Shown here: one piece after another, positions 1 through 8,043 of the stretch
Position numbering within the stretch: position 1 is the stretch's first letter
How the letters are laid out: every line of letters begins with the position of its first letter
Source: Curvibacter sp. PAE-UM
Lineage (GTDB): Bacteria; Pseudomonadota; Gammaproteobacteria; Burkholderiales; Burkholderiaceae_C
DNA length: 64,000 bases
Assembly: GCF_001432305.1 (NCBI RefSeq)
Contig: NZ_KQ483358.1
Coordinates: 3,537,134 to 3,601,133, forward strand
Reading direction: 5' to 3'
Program-made: the position numbers and the translations under genes
The notes under the pieces: model-generated
Databases searched by the model: none
Told to the model about the DNA's origin: nothing
Seen by the model: the letters and a program-made list of their open reading frames with translations, nothing else

Positions 1-91
1 GCATCAGGCTGGCCACGGCGGCCACGGCACCGGCGGTGCCTGCACCTGCAAAAAGGGTGCGTCGTGACAATTTCCCTTGGGATTGACTCAT
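1..91 (-). CDS. Formate dehydrogenase region TAT-signal protein (5' part only)
   Basis: The window edge cuts this gene after 30 codons. The visible N-terminus begins MSQSQGKLSRRTLFAGAGTA and has a twin-arginine SRRTLF motif followed by an Ala/Gly-rich hydrophobic stretch. This closely resembles the very small TAT-signal proteins that sit just before the large subunit of respiratory formate dehydrogenases. The start is supported by an AGGAG ribosome binding site about 8 nt upstream (minus strand). The nearby chaperone, ferredoxin and DUF3305/3306 genes fit the same pathway. That a respiratory formate dehydrogenase continues to the left of the window is an inference. Confidence 0.75.
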   Translation of the reverse strand, partial: MSQSQGKLSRRTLFAGAGTAGAVAAVASLM

Positions 92-521
92 GCTGGGTCT
101 CCTGAAAGGTTCCACTTAGGAACAGAACTACATAACGAAACTTGCTGGAATTTAGCAATGCCACGGTGTTTCAGCAAGCGAGGTCTCCCTTGGTGCGAGC
201 CGACCCTCGCCACGATGCGCACAGGGGAGATTTTTTAATTCGCACATCACTGATATAGCCATGCACTCCTGGCACTCGAACGAATTTGCAGCACACCGCA
301 TGAATCAAGGGCTTGTGTACTTGCTGCACCGCAATAATCATCTGGTGGCACGACAAGCTGACGACAGGTTTGCGACAACTTGTCGCAAGTCAAATCACAC
401 AGATAAGAATGGTTCGCAAGCCTGCCACACGGCGCGCTGTTGTTAGCGCATCAAAACCTTGATACCCGACAAAATCACTCAGCTGTGATCGATAGAATTG
501 CGCTACTTTCATCGCCTGACC
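92..521. other. Divergent intergenic region between TAT protein and two-component genes
   Basis: About 430 bp, richer in A+T than its surroundings, with no convincing gene; the short ORFs here have no recognisable product. It must hold the promoter for the leftward formate dehydrogenase genes and the one for the rightward response regulator. It contains the perfect palindrome at 370-388 and a -10-like TAGAAT at 493-498. I looked for a sigma-54 element (GG-N10-GC) on both strands and did not find one with correct spacing. Confidence 0.6.
370..388. promoter_or_regulatory. Palindromic operator, copy 1
   Basis: TTGCGACAA-C-TTGTCGCAA is a perfect inverted repeat with 9-bp arms around one central base. 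A second copy with the same 8-bp core arms lies at 7932-7950 in front of the DUF3305 operon. This copy is about 115 bp upstream of the probable start of the response-regulator transcript and about 280 bp upstream of the leftward TAT-protein gene. The adjacent Fis-type response regulator is the natural candidate to bind it, but that is inference. Confidence 0.7.
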
Positions 522-1919
522 GTGACCACAACGCCCCCCATTCCCGACGCAAACAAGCTGGCCGACGGCTGGCCCTACTGGTCCATCCTGGTCGTCGACG
601 ACGAGCCGGGCATGCGCAACTTTCTGGTCAAGACGCTGGCGCCGCGCTGCCAGACCGTGATGGAGGCGGGCAGTGCGGAAGAAGGCGCCGAGCTGCTGCG
701 CGGCAACCACGTCGACCTCATCATCCTGGACATCGCCCTGCCCGGCATGAACGGCGTGGCCTGGCTCAAGGAACTGCGCGAGCACGGCTACACCGGCCAG
801 GTGATCCTGATCACGGCCTTCGCCGACCTGGACACCGCCATCGAGGCGCTGCGCGCCGGCGCCTCGGACTTCATCCTCAAGCCCTTTCGCGTGCCGCAGA
901 TCCTCAACGCGGTGCGCCGCTGTTATGAGAGTGCCCGGTTGGCACGCGAGAACTTCGTGCTGCGCCACGCACTGTCGCGCAGCCAGTTCGCCGACAACGG
1001 CCTGGTGGGGCATACGCCGCAGATGACCGAACTCTCCGCCTCCGTACGCCGCATCGCCACGGTCAACAGCACCGTGCTGCTGCAGGGCGAATCGGGCACG
1101 GGCAAGGAGCTGGTGGCACGTGCCCTGCATGCCCTGAGCCCGCGCGCGCAAGGGCCCTTCGTGCCCGTCAACTGCGCCTCGGTCTCGCCCGAGCACATGG
1201 AGAGCGAGCTCTTCGGCCATGCCAAGGGCGCCTTTGCCGGCGCCACGCGCGCACGCGACGGCCTCTTCTATTACGCCCAGGGCGGCACGCTCTTCCTGGA
1301 CGAGGTGGCCGAGCTGCCGCTGCCGCTGCAAGCCACGCTGCTGCGCGCGCTGGAAGACCTGAAGATCCGCCCGGTCGGCAGCCAGCAGCTGGTGACGATG
1401 AACGTGCGCATCATCGCCGCCACCAACCGCTCGCTGCAGCAGGCCGTGGCCGAGGGGCGCTTCCGCAAGGACCTGTACTACCGCCTGCAGGTGGTAGAAC
1501 TGGCGCTCCCCGCCCTGCGCGAACACAAGGACGACATCCCCGACCTGGTACAGCACTTCATCGCCCGGCTCGCCCCCGTGCTGGGCGCCGCGCCGCTGCA
1601 GATCACACCGGCCGAGATGGACTACCTGATGCAGTACGACTGGCCCGGCAATGTGCGCGAGCTGCGCAACCTGATCGAACGCTCGCTGATCCTGGGCACG
1701 CTCAATGTCTCGGCGCTCTACACCATGGGCCAGCGCTCCGCTGCCGCGCCCGCCGACAGCGGCGCCGAGCGCGGCGTGACCGACCTGCACACGCTGGAGC
1801 AGCAGCACATCCGCGCGGTGCTCGATTCGGTGCACGGCGACAAGACGCAGGCCGCGCAGCTGCTGGGCATCTCGCGCCGCACGCTGGAGCGGCGCTGCGC
1901 CGAGTGGGCCCTGTCGTGA
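522..1919 (+). CDS. NtrC-family response regulator (receiver, AAA+, Fis-type HTH)
   Basis: A receiver domain (phospho-acceptor Asp near residue 70 in LIILDIALPG) is followed by a sigma-54-activator-type AAA+ domain with Walker A GESGTGKE (about residue 189) and Walker B FLDEV, then a C-terminal Fis-like helix-turn-helix. The loop that normally reads GAFTGA and touches sigma-54 reads GAFAGA here. I chose GTG 522 because a -10-like TAGAAT (493-498) overlaps the alternative TTG at 498. It overlaps the kinase gene by 4 bp, so the two are translationally coupled. It sits inside the formate dehydrogenase locus and probably controls it. What signal it answers is not visible. Confidence 0.9.
   Translation: MTTTPPIPDANKLADGWPYWSILVVDDEPGMRNFLVKTLAPRCQTVMEAGSAEEGAELLRGNHVDLIILDIALPGMNGVAWLKELREHGYTGQVILITAFADLDTAIEALRAGASDFILKPFRVPQILNAVRRCYESARLARENFVLRHALSRSQFADNGLVGHTPQMTELSASVRRIATVNSTVLLQGESGTGKELVARALHALSPRAQGPFVPVNCASVSPEHMESELFGHAKGAFAGATRARDGLFYYAQGGTLFLDEVAELPLPLQATLLRALEDLKIRPVGSQQLVTMNVRIIAATNRSLQQAVAEGRFRKDLYYRLQVVELALPALREHKDDIPDLVQHFIARLAPVLGAAPLQITPAEMDYLMQYDWPGNVRELRNLIERSLILGTLNVSALYTMGQRSAAAPADSGAERGVTDLHTLEQQHIRAVLDSVHGDKTQAAQLLGISRRTLERRCAEWALS
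1227..1244 (+). other. GAFAGA in place of the sigma-54 contact motif GAFTGA
   Basis: The codons GGC GCC TTT GCC GGC GCC give GAFAGA. The Thr of the GAFTGA loop, important for engaging sigma-54 in studied activators, is Ala here (residue 239 from the GTG start). The ATPase motifs around it look intact. Confidence 0.9.
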
Positions 1920-4024
1920 GATGGCTCGCCCGCTTGCCGGCCGCGCTGGCGCCGCGCTGGCTCACGCACTCCATCCGCAACAAGCTGCTGGCCATGGCGC
2001 TGCTGCCGCTGCTGGTGGTGCTGCCCCTGCTGGTCGGCGCGCTGCTGATCTGGGGCAATGCCGCCTACGACCGGCTGCTGATCACCAAGGTGCGCAGCGA
2101 CCTGGCGGTGGCACGCGGCTACTTCGAGCAGGTGTTGTCCGAGGTGGGCTCCGGCACGCACGCGGTGGCGGCCTCGCACGCGCTCTACCAGCCCTTGCAG
2201 CGGCGCGACCTGCCGGCCGTGCAGGCCCTGTTGGCACGCGAGAGCCGGCGCCTGGGCTTCGACTTCATCAACCTTTACCAGCTTGACGGCCGGCTCATCA
2301 CGGCCGACTGGCTGCCCTCGGCCACCCCGTCCACCGAGATGCGCACACCAGCGCATGGCGCAGGGGCCATCCACGCCCGCGTCAGCACCGACCAGGCCAA
2401 CCTGGCGCGGCTGGAGCCGGCCGAACTGCTGGCGCTGGCCCCGCATCTGGCGCCGCGCATCCACATCCCGCTGATCCCGACACGCAGCGCCATTCCCACC
2501 ACACGCAACGTGGAAGACCGCGCCCTGGTCATGCTGGCCACCACGCCCGTGCGCGGTGCCGACGGCAATATCGTGGCGCTGCTGCGCGGCGGCGTGCTGC
2601 TGAACCAGAACCTGCCCTTCATCGACCACATCAACCGCATCGTCTACCCCGAAGGCTCCCTGCCCTTCGGCAGCCACGGCACGGCGACGCTCTTCATGGA
2701 CGACGTGCGCATCACCACCAATGTGCGCCTGTTCCAGGACGAGCGCGCCATCGGCACGCGCGTTTCGCAAGCCGTGCGCGAGGCCGTGCTCACGCATGGC
2801 GAAACCTGGCTGGACCGCGCCTTCGTCGTCAACGACTGGTACGTCTCGGCCTACGAGCCGCTGCTGGACGCCGCCGGCGAGCGCACGGGCATGCTCTACG
2901 TGGGTTACCTGGAAGAGCCCTTCCGCTACGTGAAGTACGGCATGCTGGCGCTGATCGTCGGCATCTTCCTGGTGGTGATGGTGCTGGCCGCGCTGTTTTC
3001 GCTGCGCTGGGCGCGCAGCATCTTCCGCCCGCTGGAGCAGATGAACCTGACCATGCAGCGCGTGGAGGACGGCGACACCGGCGCACGCGTGGGCCTGGTC
3101 ACCGCGCGCGACGAGATCGGCGCGCTGGCCGGCCACCTGGACGAACTGCTGGACGTGATCGACGAGAAGACCCGCGCCCTGCAGCGCTGGGCCGAGGAGC
3201 TCGATGCCAAGGTGGTCGAGCGCACGCAGGAGCTGGCGCAGAGCAACGCCTCGCTGCAGCAGGCGCAGCAGCAGCTGGTCAAGTCGGAGAAGCTCGCCGC
3301 CATCGGCCAGCTCACCGCCAGCGTGGCGCACGAGATCAACAACCCCATCGCCGTGATCCAGGGCAACCTGGACCTGATGCGCGAGACCCTGGGCGCGCAG
3401 GCCACCCCGGTCAAGGCCGAACTCACCCTGCTGGACCAGCAGGTCGAACGCATGCGCCTGATCGTCACCCAGCTGCTGCAGTACGCACGGCCCACCGAAT
3501 ACGCGGGTTACGTGGAAGCGATGGACGTGAACCAGACGCTGGAGAACTCGCTGGTACTGGTGGCCCACCTGCTGGCGCGCACCCGCATCGACGTCGAGCG
3601 CGACCTGCTGGCCACGGCGCGCGCCGGCGTGAACCGCCAGGAACTGCAGCAGGTGGTGATCAACCTGATGATCAACGCCATCCAGGCCATGCCCGAGGGC
3701 GGACGCCTGCGCCTGCGCACGCGCAACCGGGAGGACGGCAAGACCGGCGTGCTGCTGGAGATCAGCGACAGCGGACCGGGTTTGAGCGAACGCGTCAAGG
3801 AGCGCCTGTTCCGCCCCTTCTTCACCACCAAGAACGACGGCAACGGCCTGGGCCTGTGGATCAGCGTGGGCCTGGTGGAACGCTACGGCGGCAGCATCGA
3901 AGGCCTGAACCGGCGCGAGCTCGGCGAGGCCGCCGATGGTGCGGTCTTCCGCGTCTGGCTGCTGACCGAGCCGCTGGTTCCGCAGGATGGTCCGACGGGC
4001 CCGATGGAAGCGCGGCGGGCCTGA
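1916..4024 (+). CDS. Membrane sensor histidine kinase
   Basis: A first membrane helix (about residues 21-45), a periplasmic sensor region of nearly 300 residues resembling Cache-type ligand domains, and a second helix (about 342-362) are followed by HAMP, a coiled-coil linker, a HisKA domain with the phospho-accepting His in AHEINNP (about residue 472), and an ATPase domain with N box NLMINA and G boxes DSGPG and GNGLGLW. GTG 1916 overlaps the stop of the response regulator (GTGA), so the pair forms one operon. It converges on the TorD-like gene with a 14-bp gap. Partner of the upstream regulator; its ligand is unknown, and formate or a redox carrier is only a guess from context. Confidence 0.92.
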   Translation: MRWLARLPAALAPRWLTHSIRNKLLAMALLPLLVVLPLLVGALLIWGNAAYDRLLITKVRSDLAVARGYFEQVLSEVGSGTHAVAASHALYQPLQRRDLPAVQALLARESRRLGFDFINLYQLDGRLITADWLPSATPSTEMRTPAHGAGAIHARVSTDQANLARLEPAELLALAPHLAPRIHIPLIPTRSAIPTTRNVEDRALVMLATTPVRGADGNIVALLRGGVLLNQNLPFIDHINRIVYPEGSLPFGSHGTATLFMDDVRITTNVRLFQDERAIGTRVSQAVREAVLTHGETWLDRAFVVNDWYVSAYEPLLDAAGERTGMLYVGYLEEPFRYVKYGMLALIVGIFLVVMVLAALFSLRWARSIFRPLEQMNLTMQRVEDGDTGARVGLVTARDEIGALAGHLDELLDVIDEKTRALQRWAEELDAKVVERTQELAQSNASLQQAQQQLVKSEKLAAIGQLTASVAHEINNPIAVIQGNLDLMRETLGAQATPVKAELTLLDQQVERMRLIVTQLLQYARPTEYAGYVEAMDVNQTLENSLVLVAHLLARTRIDVERDLLATARAGVNRQELQQVVINLMINAIQAMPEGGRLRLRTRNREDGKTGVLLEISDSGPGLSERVKERLFRPFFTTKNDGNGLGLWISVGLVERYGGSIEGLNRRELGEAADGAVFRVWLLTEPLVPQDGPTGPMEARRA

Positions 4025-4038
4025 ACGGGAAGCCGGCT

Positions 4039-4677
4039 TTACGCCAGCATGTCGAAGCCCTGCATCTCGACGCTGAGGAAGGCGCGCGTGAAACCGGCCA
4101 GCGCCGCGTAGAAACGTGCCGAGGGGTTGCCCTCGATCGCGTCGCACATGGGGTTGACCCAGGGCTGCAGGTGCGCCGCAAAAAACTCGCGCTGTTTCGT
4201 CAGGTTGGCCACGGCCACGTCGTCGCCGGCGATCAGGTAGCGCATCACCTCGCAGAGGTAGGCGATGTGGTCCTCGGTCTCGGGCATGGTCTCGTCGCGC
4301 GCCAGGCCCAGGGCGGCCAAGTCATCGCGCAGCTTGGCCAGGGGCTTCTCGTTGAGGAAACCGCTGAGGTAGTGCGAGCCGAAGAGGTAGACCTCGGGTT
4401 TGCCGACGCCGCCGAACAGGGCGTTGTATTCCCTTGTGACCGTCTGCAAGTCCAGATCGCGCGCCGCACCCACCAGGGCACGCCAGGGTTCCTCCAGGAA
4501 ACCACCCTCGGCCGGCGCTTCGGTGGCGGCCACCCGCAGTTGCTCCAGCAACTCTGCGCCCGGGGGGGCGTAATACAGCGCGGCCAGCAGGCCATAGACC
4601 TCGGCGCGGGCGGTCTCTTCGTCGAGCGTGCCGCCCTGGGCCAGCAGGGCGTCGTTGGATTCTGGTTGATTGCTCAT
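4039..4677 (-). CDS. TorD/DmsD-family molybdoenzyme chaperone
   Basis: 212 residues, all-alpha, with the family-typical blocks REYNALFGG and PEVYLFGSHYLSGFLNEKPL followed by the PETEDHIAYLCEVMRYL helix. TorD-family proteins hold molybdoenzymes or their TAT signals in an export-ready state and help cofactor insertion. It is the last gene of the DUF3305-DUF3306-ferredoxin operon, 7 bp downstream of the ferredoxin gene. The likely client is the formate dehydrogenase to the left of the window (inference), because FdsA itself is cytoplasmic and lacks a TAT signal. Confidence 0.88.
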   Translation of the reverse strand: MSNQPESNDALLAQGGTLDEETARAEVYGLLAALYYAPPGAELLEQLRVAATEAPAEGGFLEEPWRALVGAARDLDLQTVTREYNALFGGVGKPEVYLFGSHYLSGFLNEKPLAKLRDDLAALGLARDETMPETEDHIAYLCEVMRYLIAGDDVAVANLTKQREFFAAHLQPWVNPMCDAIEGNPSARFYAALAGFTRAFLSVEMQGFDMLA

Positions 4678-4684
4678 GGTCGGC

Positions 4685-6781
4685 TCAAAGGTCGGTGATC
4701 CTGGATTCGTTCGGGTTGCTGTAGATGTCGATCACGCGGCAGTCGCCGCACATCTTCAGCCGCTCCAGCGCTTCGCCCTGGAACATGGAATGGCCGGCCA
4801 GCTTGCCCAGCATGGCCTCGATGCCCTTGAGCGTGCCGAAGGGCTTGCCGCAGCGCACGCAGGCGTAGGGCTGCATCTCGTTGATCACCACGGCTTCCTT
4901 GCGCTGCGGCGTCAGACGCAGCTGCGGAATGAGCGACAGCGCCTTTTCCGGGCAGGTCTTGACGCACAGGCCGCATTGCACACAGTTCTTCTCGATGAAT
5001 TTCAGCTGCGGCGCGTTGGGGTTGTCCTGCAGCGCGCTGGCCGGGCAGGCGTTCACGCAGCTCAGGCACATCGTGCAGCTGTCCTTGTTGATGGCCAGCG
5101 CGCCCAGCGGGGAGCCCTGTGCCGGCAGCGGAATCAGCTCGGGTCTGGGTTCGGCCAGCGTGGCGTGCGTCAGCAGATGGTCCAGCGCCAGTTCCAGCGT
5201 CGCACGCTTGTCGGCCTGCACGGCAAAACCGGCGGGCTTGGCCACACCCTGCGCGGCCGCAAGCTGCAGGTCGGCGTCCAGCGCCGCCAGGTCGCGCGCA
5301 TCCCGCGCATGCAGGATGCGGAAGTGTTCGCCCTTGTAGCCCAGGCCGGTGAGGATGGCCTGCGCCACGTCCATCTGGGCGCGCACGGCCTCCAGGTACT
5401 GGGGCGCTTCCTCGCCCGCCATCAGCACCCAGACATTCGTCGCACCATAGGCCACGGCCGAGAGCCAGACATCCAGGCCCAGGGAGGCGGTGTGCCAGAC
5501 CGGCACGGGGATCACGCGCGCCGGCACGCCCAGCATGTCCGGGTCCACGCGTGCGGCGCGGCCCAGGTCACCGATCATCCGGGTCCCCGCCTGCTGGCTG
5601 TGCAGCAGCAGCGCGGGCTGTTTGCCGCCGGCGCGCAGGTAGGTGGAGAGCAGGGTCTTGAGCTTGACGCCCTGCTCGCCCGCACGCGGGTAGGCAAAGG
5701 TCAGCGCGCCGCTGGGGCAAACCGTGGTGCAGGCGCCGCAACCCACGCAGAGGTTGGGGCTCACCTTGATCTGCTGGTGTTCGTAGTCCGAACTGATGGC
5801 CGAGGCCGAGCAGACCTCGATGCAGGCGTTGCAGCCCACCTTCTCGTTGCGGCTGTGCGCGCAGAGCTTCTGCTTGTAGACAAAAAACTTGGGCTTCTCG
5901 AATTCGCCGACCAGACCGCGCAATTCGATGAGGGTGCGCTGGTTCTGGCCGTCCCACTGGAAATAACCCTGGGGCTTGGCGTGCTGGGTGAAGGCCGGCG
6001 TACTGCGCAGGTCCAGCACCAGGTCGTAGGTTTCGCTGTCGGCCTGCGGCTCGCGGGTGAAGTCGATGGCCCCGGCCACGCCGCAGGCCTTGACGCAGGC
6101 CCGGTGTGATTTGCACAGAGCGCTATCAATTTGATAGTCGAAGCCGATCGCGCCTTCCGGGCAGGCGTCGATGCAGGCATTGCAGCGTGTGCACAGGTCC
6201 AGGTCGATGGGGTTGTTGCGCTGCCACTTGAGTTCGAAGGCGCCCAGCCAGCCGGTGAGCGCCTCGATCCTGCCGGCCAGCACGGGATAACGGCGCTCCT
6301 GCAAACCGCCATCCGTCCCGGGGCCGGTGCTGAAGATGCTGACGTCCAGGGTGTCGGCCAGCAGCTCGGCGGCGCGCTCGGCGGCGTCCAGCGCGCCGAT
6401 GATGAGCAGGCGCCCGGCGCTCTTGTAGGTGACGGTGGGCACGGGCTCGGGGTCGGGCAGGCGCGCGGCGGCCAGCAACGCGGCCATCTTCGGGCCGGCC
6501 TTGGCCGCGTCCTTGCTCCAGCCCCCGGTCTCGCGGATGTTGACGAAACGGATCGGCACCGACTTGGCGCCCTCGGTCTGCTCGGAGATCTCGCCGAAGA
6601 GGCGGGCTTCCTGCGTGCAGGCCACCACCACGTCCTCGCCCTGTCCCAGCGCCTGCTGGAAGGCGCCGGCCTCGCGCCGGCACAGGGTGCTGTGCAGCGT
6701 CAGGTTTTCATTGAGGACCGCGCCCAGACCCTTGGGGTCCAATGGCATGGTCTTGTTGCAGTCGCAAATCAGGGTCGACAT
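4685..6781 (-). CDS. Multi-cluster 4Fe-4S ferredoxin-type protein of formate dehydrogenase locus
   Basis: 698 residues with many Cys motifs: CTRCNACIDACP, CKSHRACVKACG, CNACIEVC, CVGCGACTTVCP, CTMCLSCVNACP and CVQCGLCVKTCP, plus a C-terminal pair CVRC/CGDC that may form a further metal site. The N-terminus carries CDCNKTMPLD. No signal peptide, so it is cytoplasmic. Proteins of this type accompany respiratory formate dehydrogenases and are thought to help assembly or electron transfer. The start codon lies 74 bp inside the end of the DUF3306 gene. A short palindrome, CTATCAA-T-TTGATAG (6123-6137), lies within the coding sequence. Confidence 0.88.
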   Translation of the reverse strand: MSTLICDCNKTMPLDPKGLGAVLNENLTLHSTLCRREAGAFQQALGQGEDVVVACTQEARLFGEISEQTEGAKSVPIRFVNIRETGGWSKDAAKAGPKMAALLAAARLPDPEPVPTVTYKSAGRLLIIGALDAAERAAELLADTLDVSIFSTGPGTDGGLQERRYPVLAGRIEALTGWLGAFELKWQRNNPIDLDLCTRCNACIDACPEGAIGFDYQIDSALCKSHRACVKACGVAGAIDFTREPQADSETYDLVLDLRSTPAFTQHAKPQGYFQWDGQNQRTLIELRGLVGEFEKPKFFVYKQKLCAHSRNEKVGCNACIEVCSASAISSDYEHQQIKVSPNLCVGCGACTTVCPSGALTFAYPRAGEQGVKLKTLLSTYLRAGGKQPALLLHSQQAGTRMIGDLGRAARVDPDMLGVPARVIPVPVWHTASLGLDVWLSAVAYGATNVWVLMAGEEAPQYLEAVRAQMDVAQAILTGLGYKGEHFRILHARDARDLAALDADLQLAAAQGVAKPAGFAVQADKRATLELALDHLLTHATLAEPRPELIPLPAQGSPLGALAINKDSCTMCLSCVNACPASALQDNPNAPQLKFIEKNCVQCGLCVKTCPEKALSLIPQLRLTPQRKEAVVINEMQPYACVRCGKPFGTLKGIEAMLGKLAGHSMFQGEALERLKMCGDCRVIDIYSNPNESRITDL

Positions 6782-7331
6782 GGTCTTGATCGTTCAGTTG
6801 GGCCGTGGCGGCAGGAGGCGGCAAACCGGTGTTCGCTGCCACCGTGGGTGGATTATCAGTTTGCGCAGCAGGCGCCGGGCTAGGGGTCAGCCCTGCCCCG
6901 GGCTTCTTGTCTTGCTCTTCCTCGTCATCGAAGAGGTTCAGGAATTTCGCACTGGCCATCTGGCGCAGCATCGATTCCGGCAGCGGGTCGGGGATGGAGT
7001 AGTCGTCGATGTAGACGTCCATGCGATCCATCACATTGAAGTGCGGATCGGTGAAGAGCTGCTTCATGGCCGCGTTCCTGACCTCGGGGTCCACGTCGGC
7101 GGCGACGAAACGCCTGAAGTCGGACTGCGGCGTCAAGGCCTGCGCGTCCTGCAGCGTGGGCGGTGGCGGCTCGACCACGGGCGCGGCCTGCGGTGCAGCG
7201 GCCACGGGCTCACTGCGCGCGGACACTGGAGGCACCGGCGTCGCGACGGGCACAACCGGCTCTGCGATGGGCTTGCCCTCGCGCACCGCCTGCTTGCGCT
7301 GCGCCCAGCGGCCCAGGAAGCCGTCAGCCAT
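6708..7331 (-). CDS. DUF3306 domain protein
   Basis: 207 residues: a conserved start MADGFLGRWAQRKQAVREG, a Pro/Ala/Val-rich linker, a conserved core (QSDFRRFVAADVDPEVRNAA through MDVYIDDYSIPDPLPESM) and an acidic stretch before a low-complexity tail. It recurs next to DUF3305 in formate dehydrogenase loci; its biochemical role is not established. It overlaps DUF3305 by 8 bp and the ferredoxin gene by 74 bp. The tail encoded in the overlap is low complexity and probably not essential to the fold. Confidence 0.85.
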   Translation of the reverse strand: MADGFLGRWAQRKQAVREGKPIAEPVVPVATPVPPVSARSEPVAAAPQAAPVVEPPPPTLQDAQALTPQSDFRRFVAADVDPEVRNAAMKQLFTDPHFNVMDRMDVYIDDYSIPDPLPESMLRQMASAKFLNLFDDEEEQDKKPGAGLTPSPAPAAQTDNPPTVAANTGLPPPAATAQLNDQDHVDPDLRLQQDHAIGPQGSGRGPQ

Positions 7332-7884
7332 GCTCGCCCCCGCCGAATTTCTTCTCCGTGCTCACCGAGGCCGGGTTGCCGAAGCGGTCGGTCAGCGGCT
7401 TGAAGCTGTCAGGCCGCTTGCGCTTCTTGGGTTCGATCTTGTAGTGCTCGTCGGCAAAGGCCTGGAACCAGGCCACCACCTCGGGCGGCGCCGGCACCTG
7501 CTCCACCGTCTCCTGCGCGTCGAGCCAGCGGCCGGCATCGTGGTAACTCACCGACACGGCGGCCGGGCGGGGAATCGGTTCGTCGGACACCGTGGCTTCC
7601 TCGTCCATGCGCCAGAGCACGAACCAGCAGGGTGCCGGCGTGGTGGCGTTGAGGTAATAGCCCTCCGCATCGTCGCGGAAGAGTTCCACCGTGAAGTTCG
7701 GGTGCAACCAGTGCTCGCCGCTCTCATCCTGGCGCAGCCGGCGCGGTTCGGTGCCGAAGGCGGGCTCGTTCATCACCACGTCGGCCAGCTCCCAACGCCA
7801 GGTCTGCCAGCGGCTCATGGCGCCGGCTATGCGCACCTTGCGCATGATGACGGCGACTTGAAGAGTAGGCTGTTTCGTGTTCAT
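7324..7884 (-). CDS. DUF3305 domain protein
   Basis: 186 residues beginning MNTKQPTLQVAVIMRKVRI; the block MSRWQTWRWELADV is typical of the family. I chose ATG 7884 because upstream in-frame codons run into the operator at 7932-7950 and the conserved domain starts at this Met. First gene of a four-gene operon (DUF3305, DUF3306, ferredoxin, TorD chaperone). A minus-strand hexamer TACAGT ends 10 nt before the ATG and would give a very short leader. Function unknown, but always near formate dehydrogenases in the cases I know. Confidence 0.85.
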   Translation of the reverse strand: MNTKQPTLQVAVIMRKVRIAGAMSRWQTWRWELADVVMNEPAFGTEPRRLRQDESGEHWLHPNFTVELFRDDAEGYYLNATTPAPCWFVLWRMDEEATVSDEPIPRPAAVSVSYHDAGRWLDAQETVEQVPAPPEVVAWFQAFADEHYKIEPKKRKRPDSFKPLTDRFGNPASVSTEKKFGGGEHG

Positions 7885-7931
7885 GACAGCCGCCACTGTA
7901 GCGGATAGGAAAGACCCTGCATAAGAGTCCG

Positions 7932-7950
7932 TTGCGACAATTTGTCGCAC
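7932..7950. promoter_or_regulatory. Palindromic operator, copy 2
   Basis: TTGCGACAA-T-TTGTCGCAC; the inner 8-bp arms TGCGACAA/TTGTCGCA are perfectly inverted and identical to those of the site at 370-388. The centre is 57 bp upstream of the DUF3305 start codon and about 40 bp upstream of a -10-like hexamer (minus strand), a fitting place for an activator. Confidence 0.7.
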
Positions 7951-7977
7951 GCCCTGCTCATCCGCGCCAGGAAGTAA

Positions 7978-8007
7978 AAGGGCCTTGCGGCATGCCGCAA
8001 GGCCCTT
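7978..8007 (-). terminator. Intrinsic terminator after fdsA
   Basis: A 30-bp perfect palindrome with 15-bp arms (AAGGGCCTTGCGGCA and its complement), followed on the minus strand by TTTTACTT. It lies 36 bp after the fdsA stop and before the operator of the DUF3305 operon, so the two operons are separate transcription units. Confidence 0.8.
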
Positions 8008-8043
8008 GTCTTGTCCCGCCGGAAGCGGGCATCACAGGACCGC

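Noticed and set aside
344-360. Possible sigma-54 promoter at TGGCACGACAAGC
   Set aside because: The GG to GC spacing is 8 nt instead of 10, so it does not fit the -24/-12 rule.
498-521. TTG 498 as start of the response regulator
   Set aside because: It overlaps a -10-like TAGAAT; GTG 522 is a better start and the receiver domain begins well after it.
1718-4147. 809-codon minus-strand ORF opposite the histidine kinase
   Set aside because: Composition is that of an antisense high-GC shadow; the + strand has clear HAMP, HisKA and ATPase motifs.
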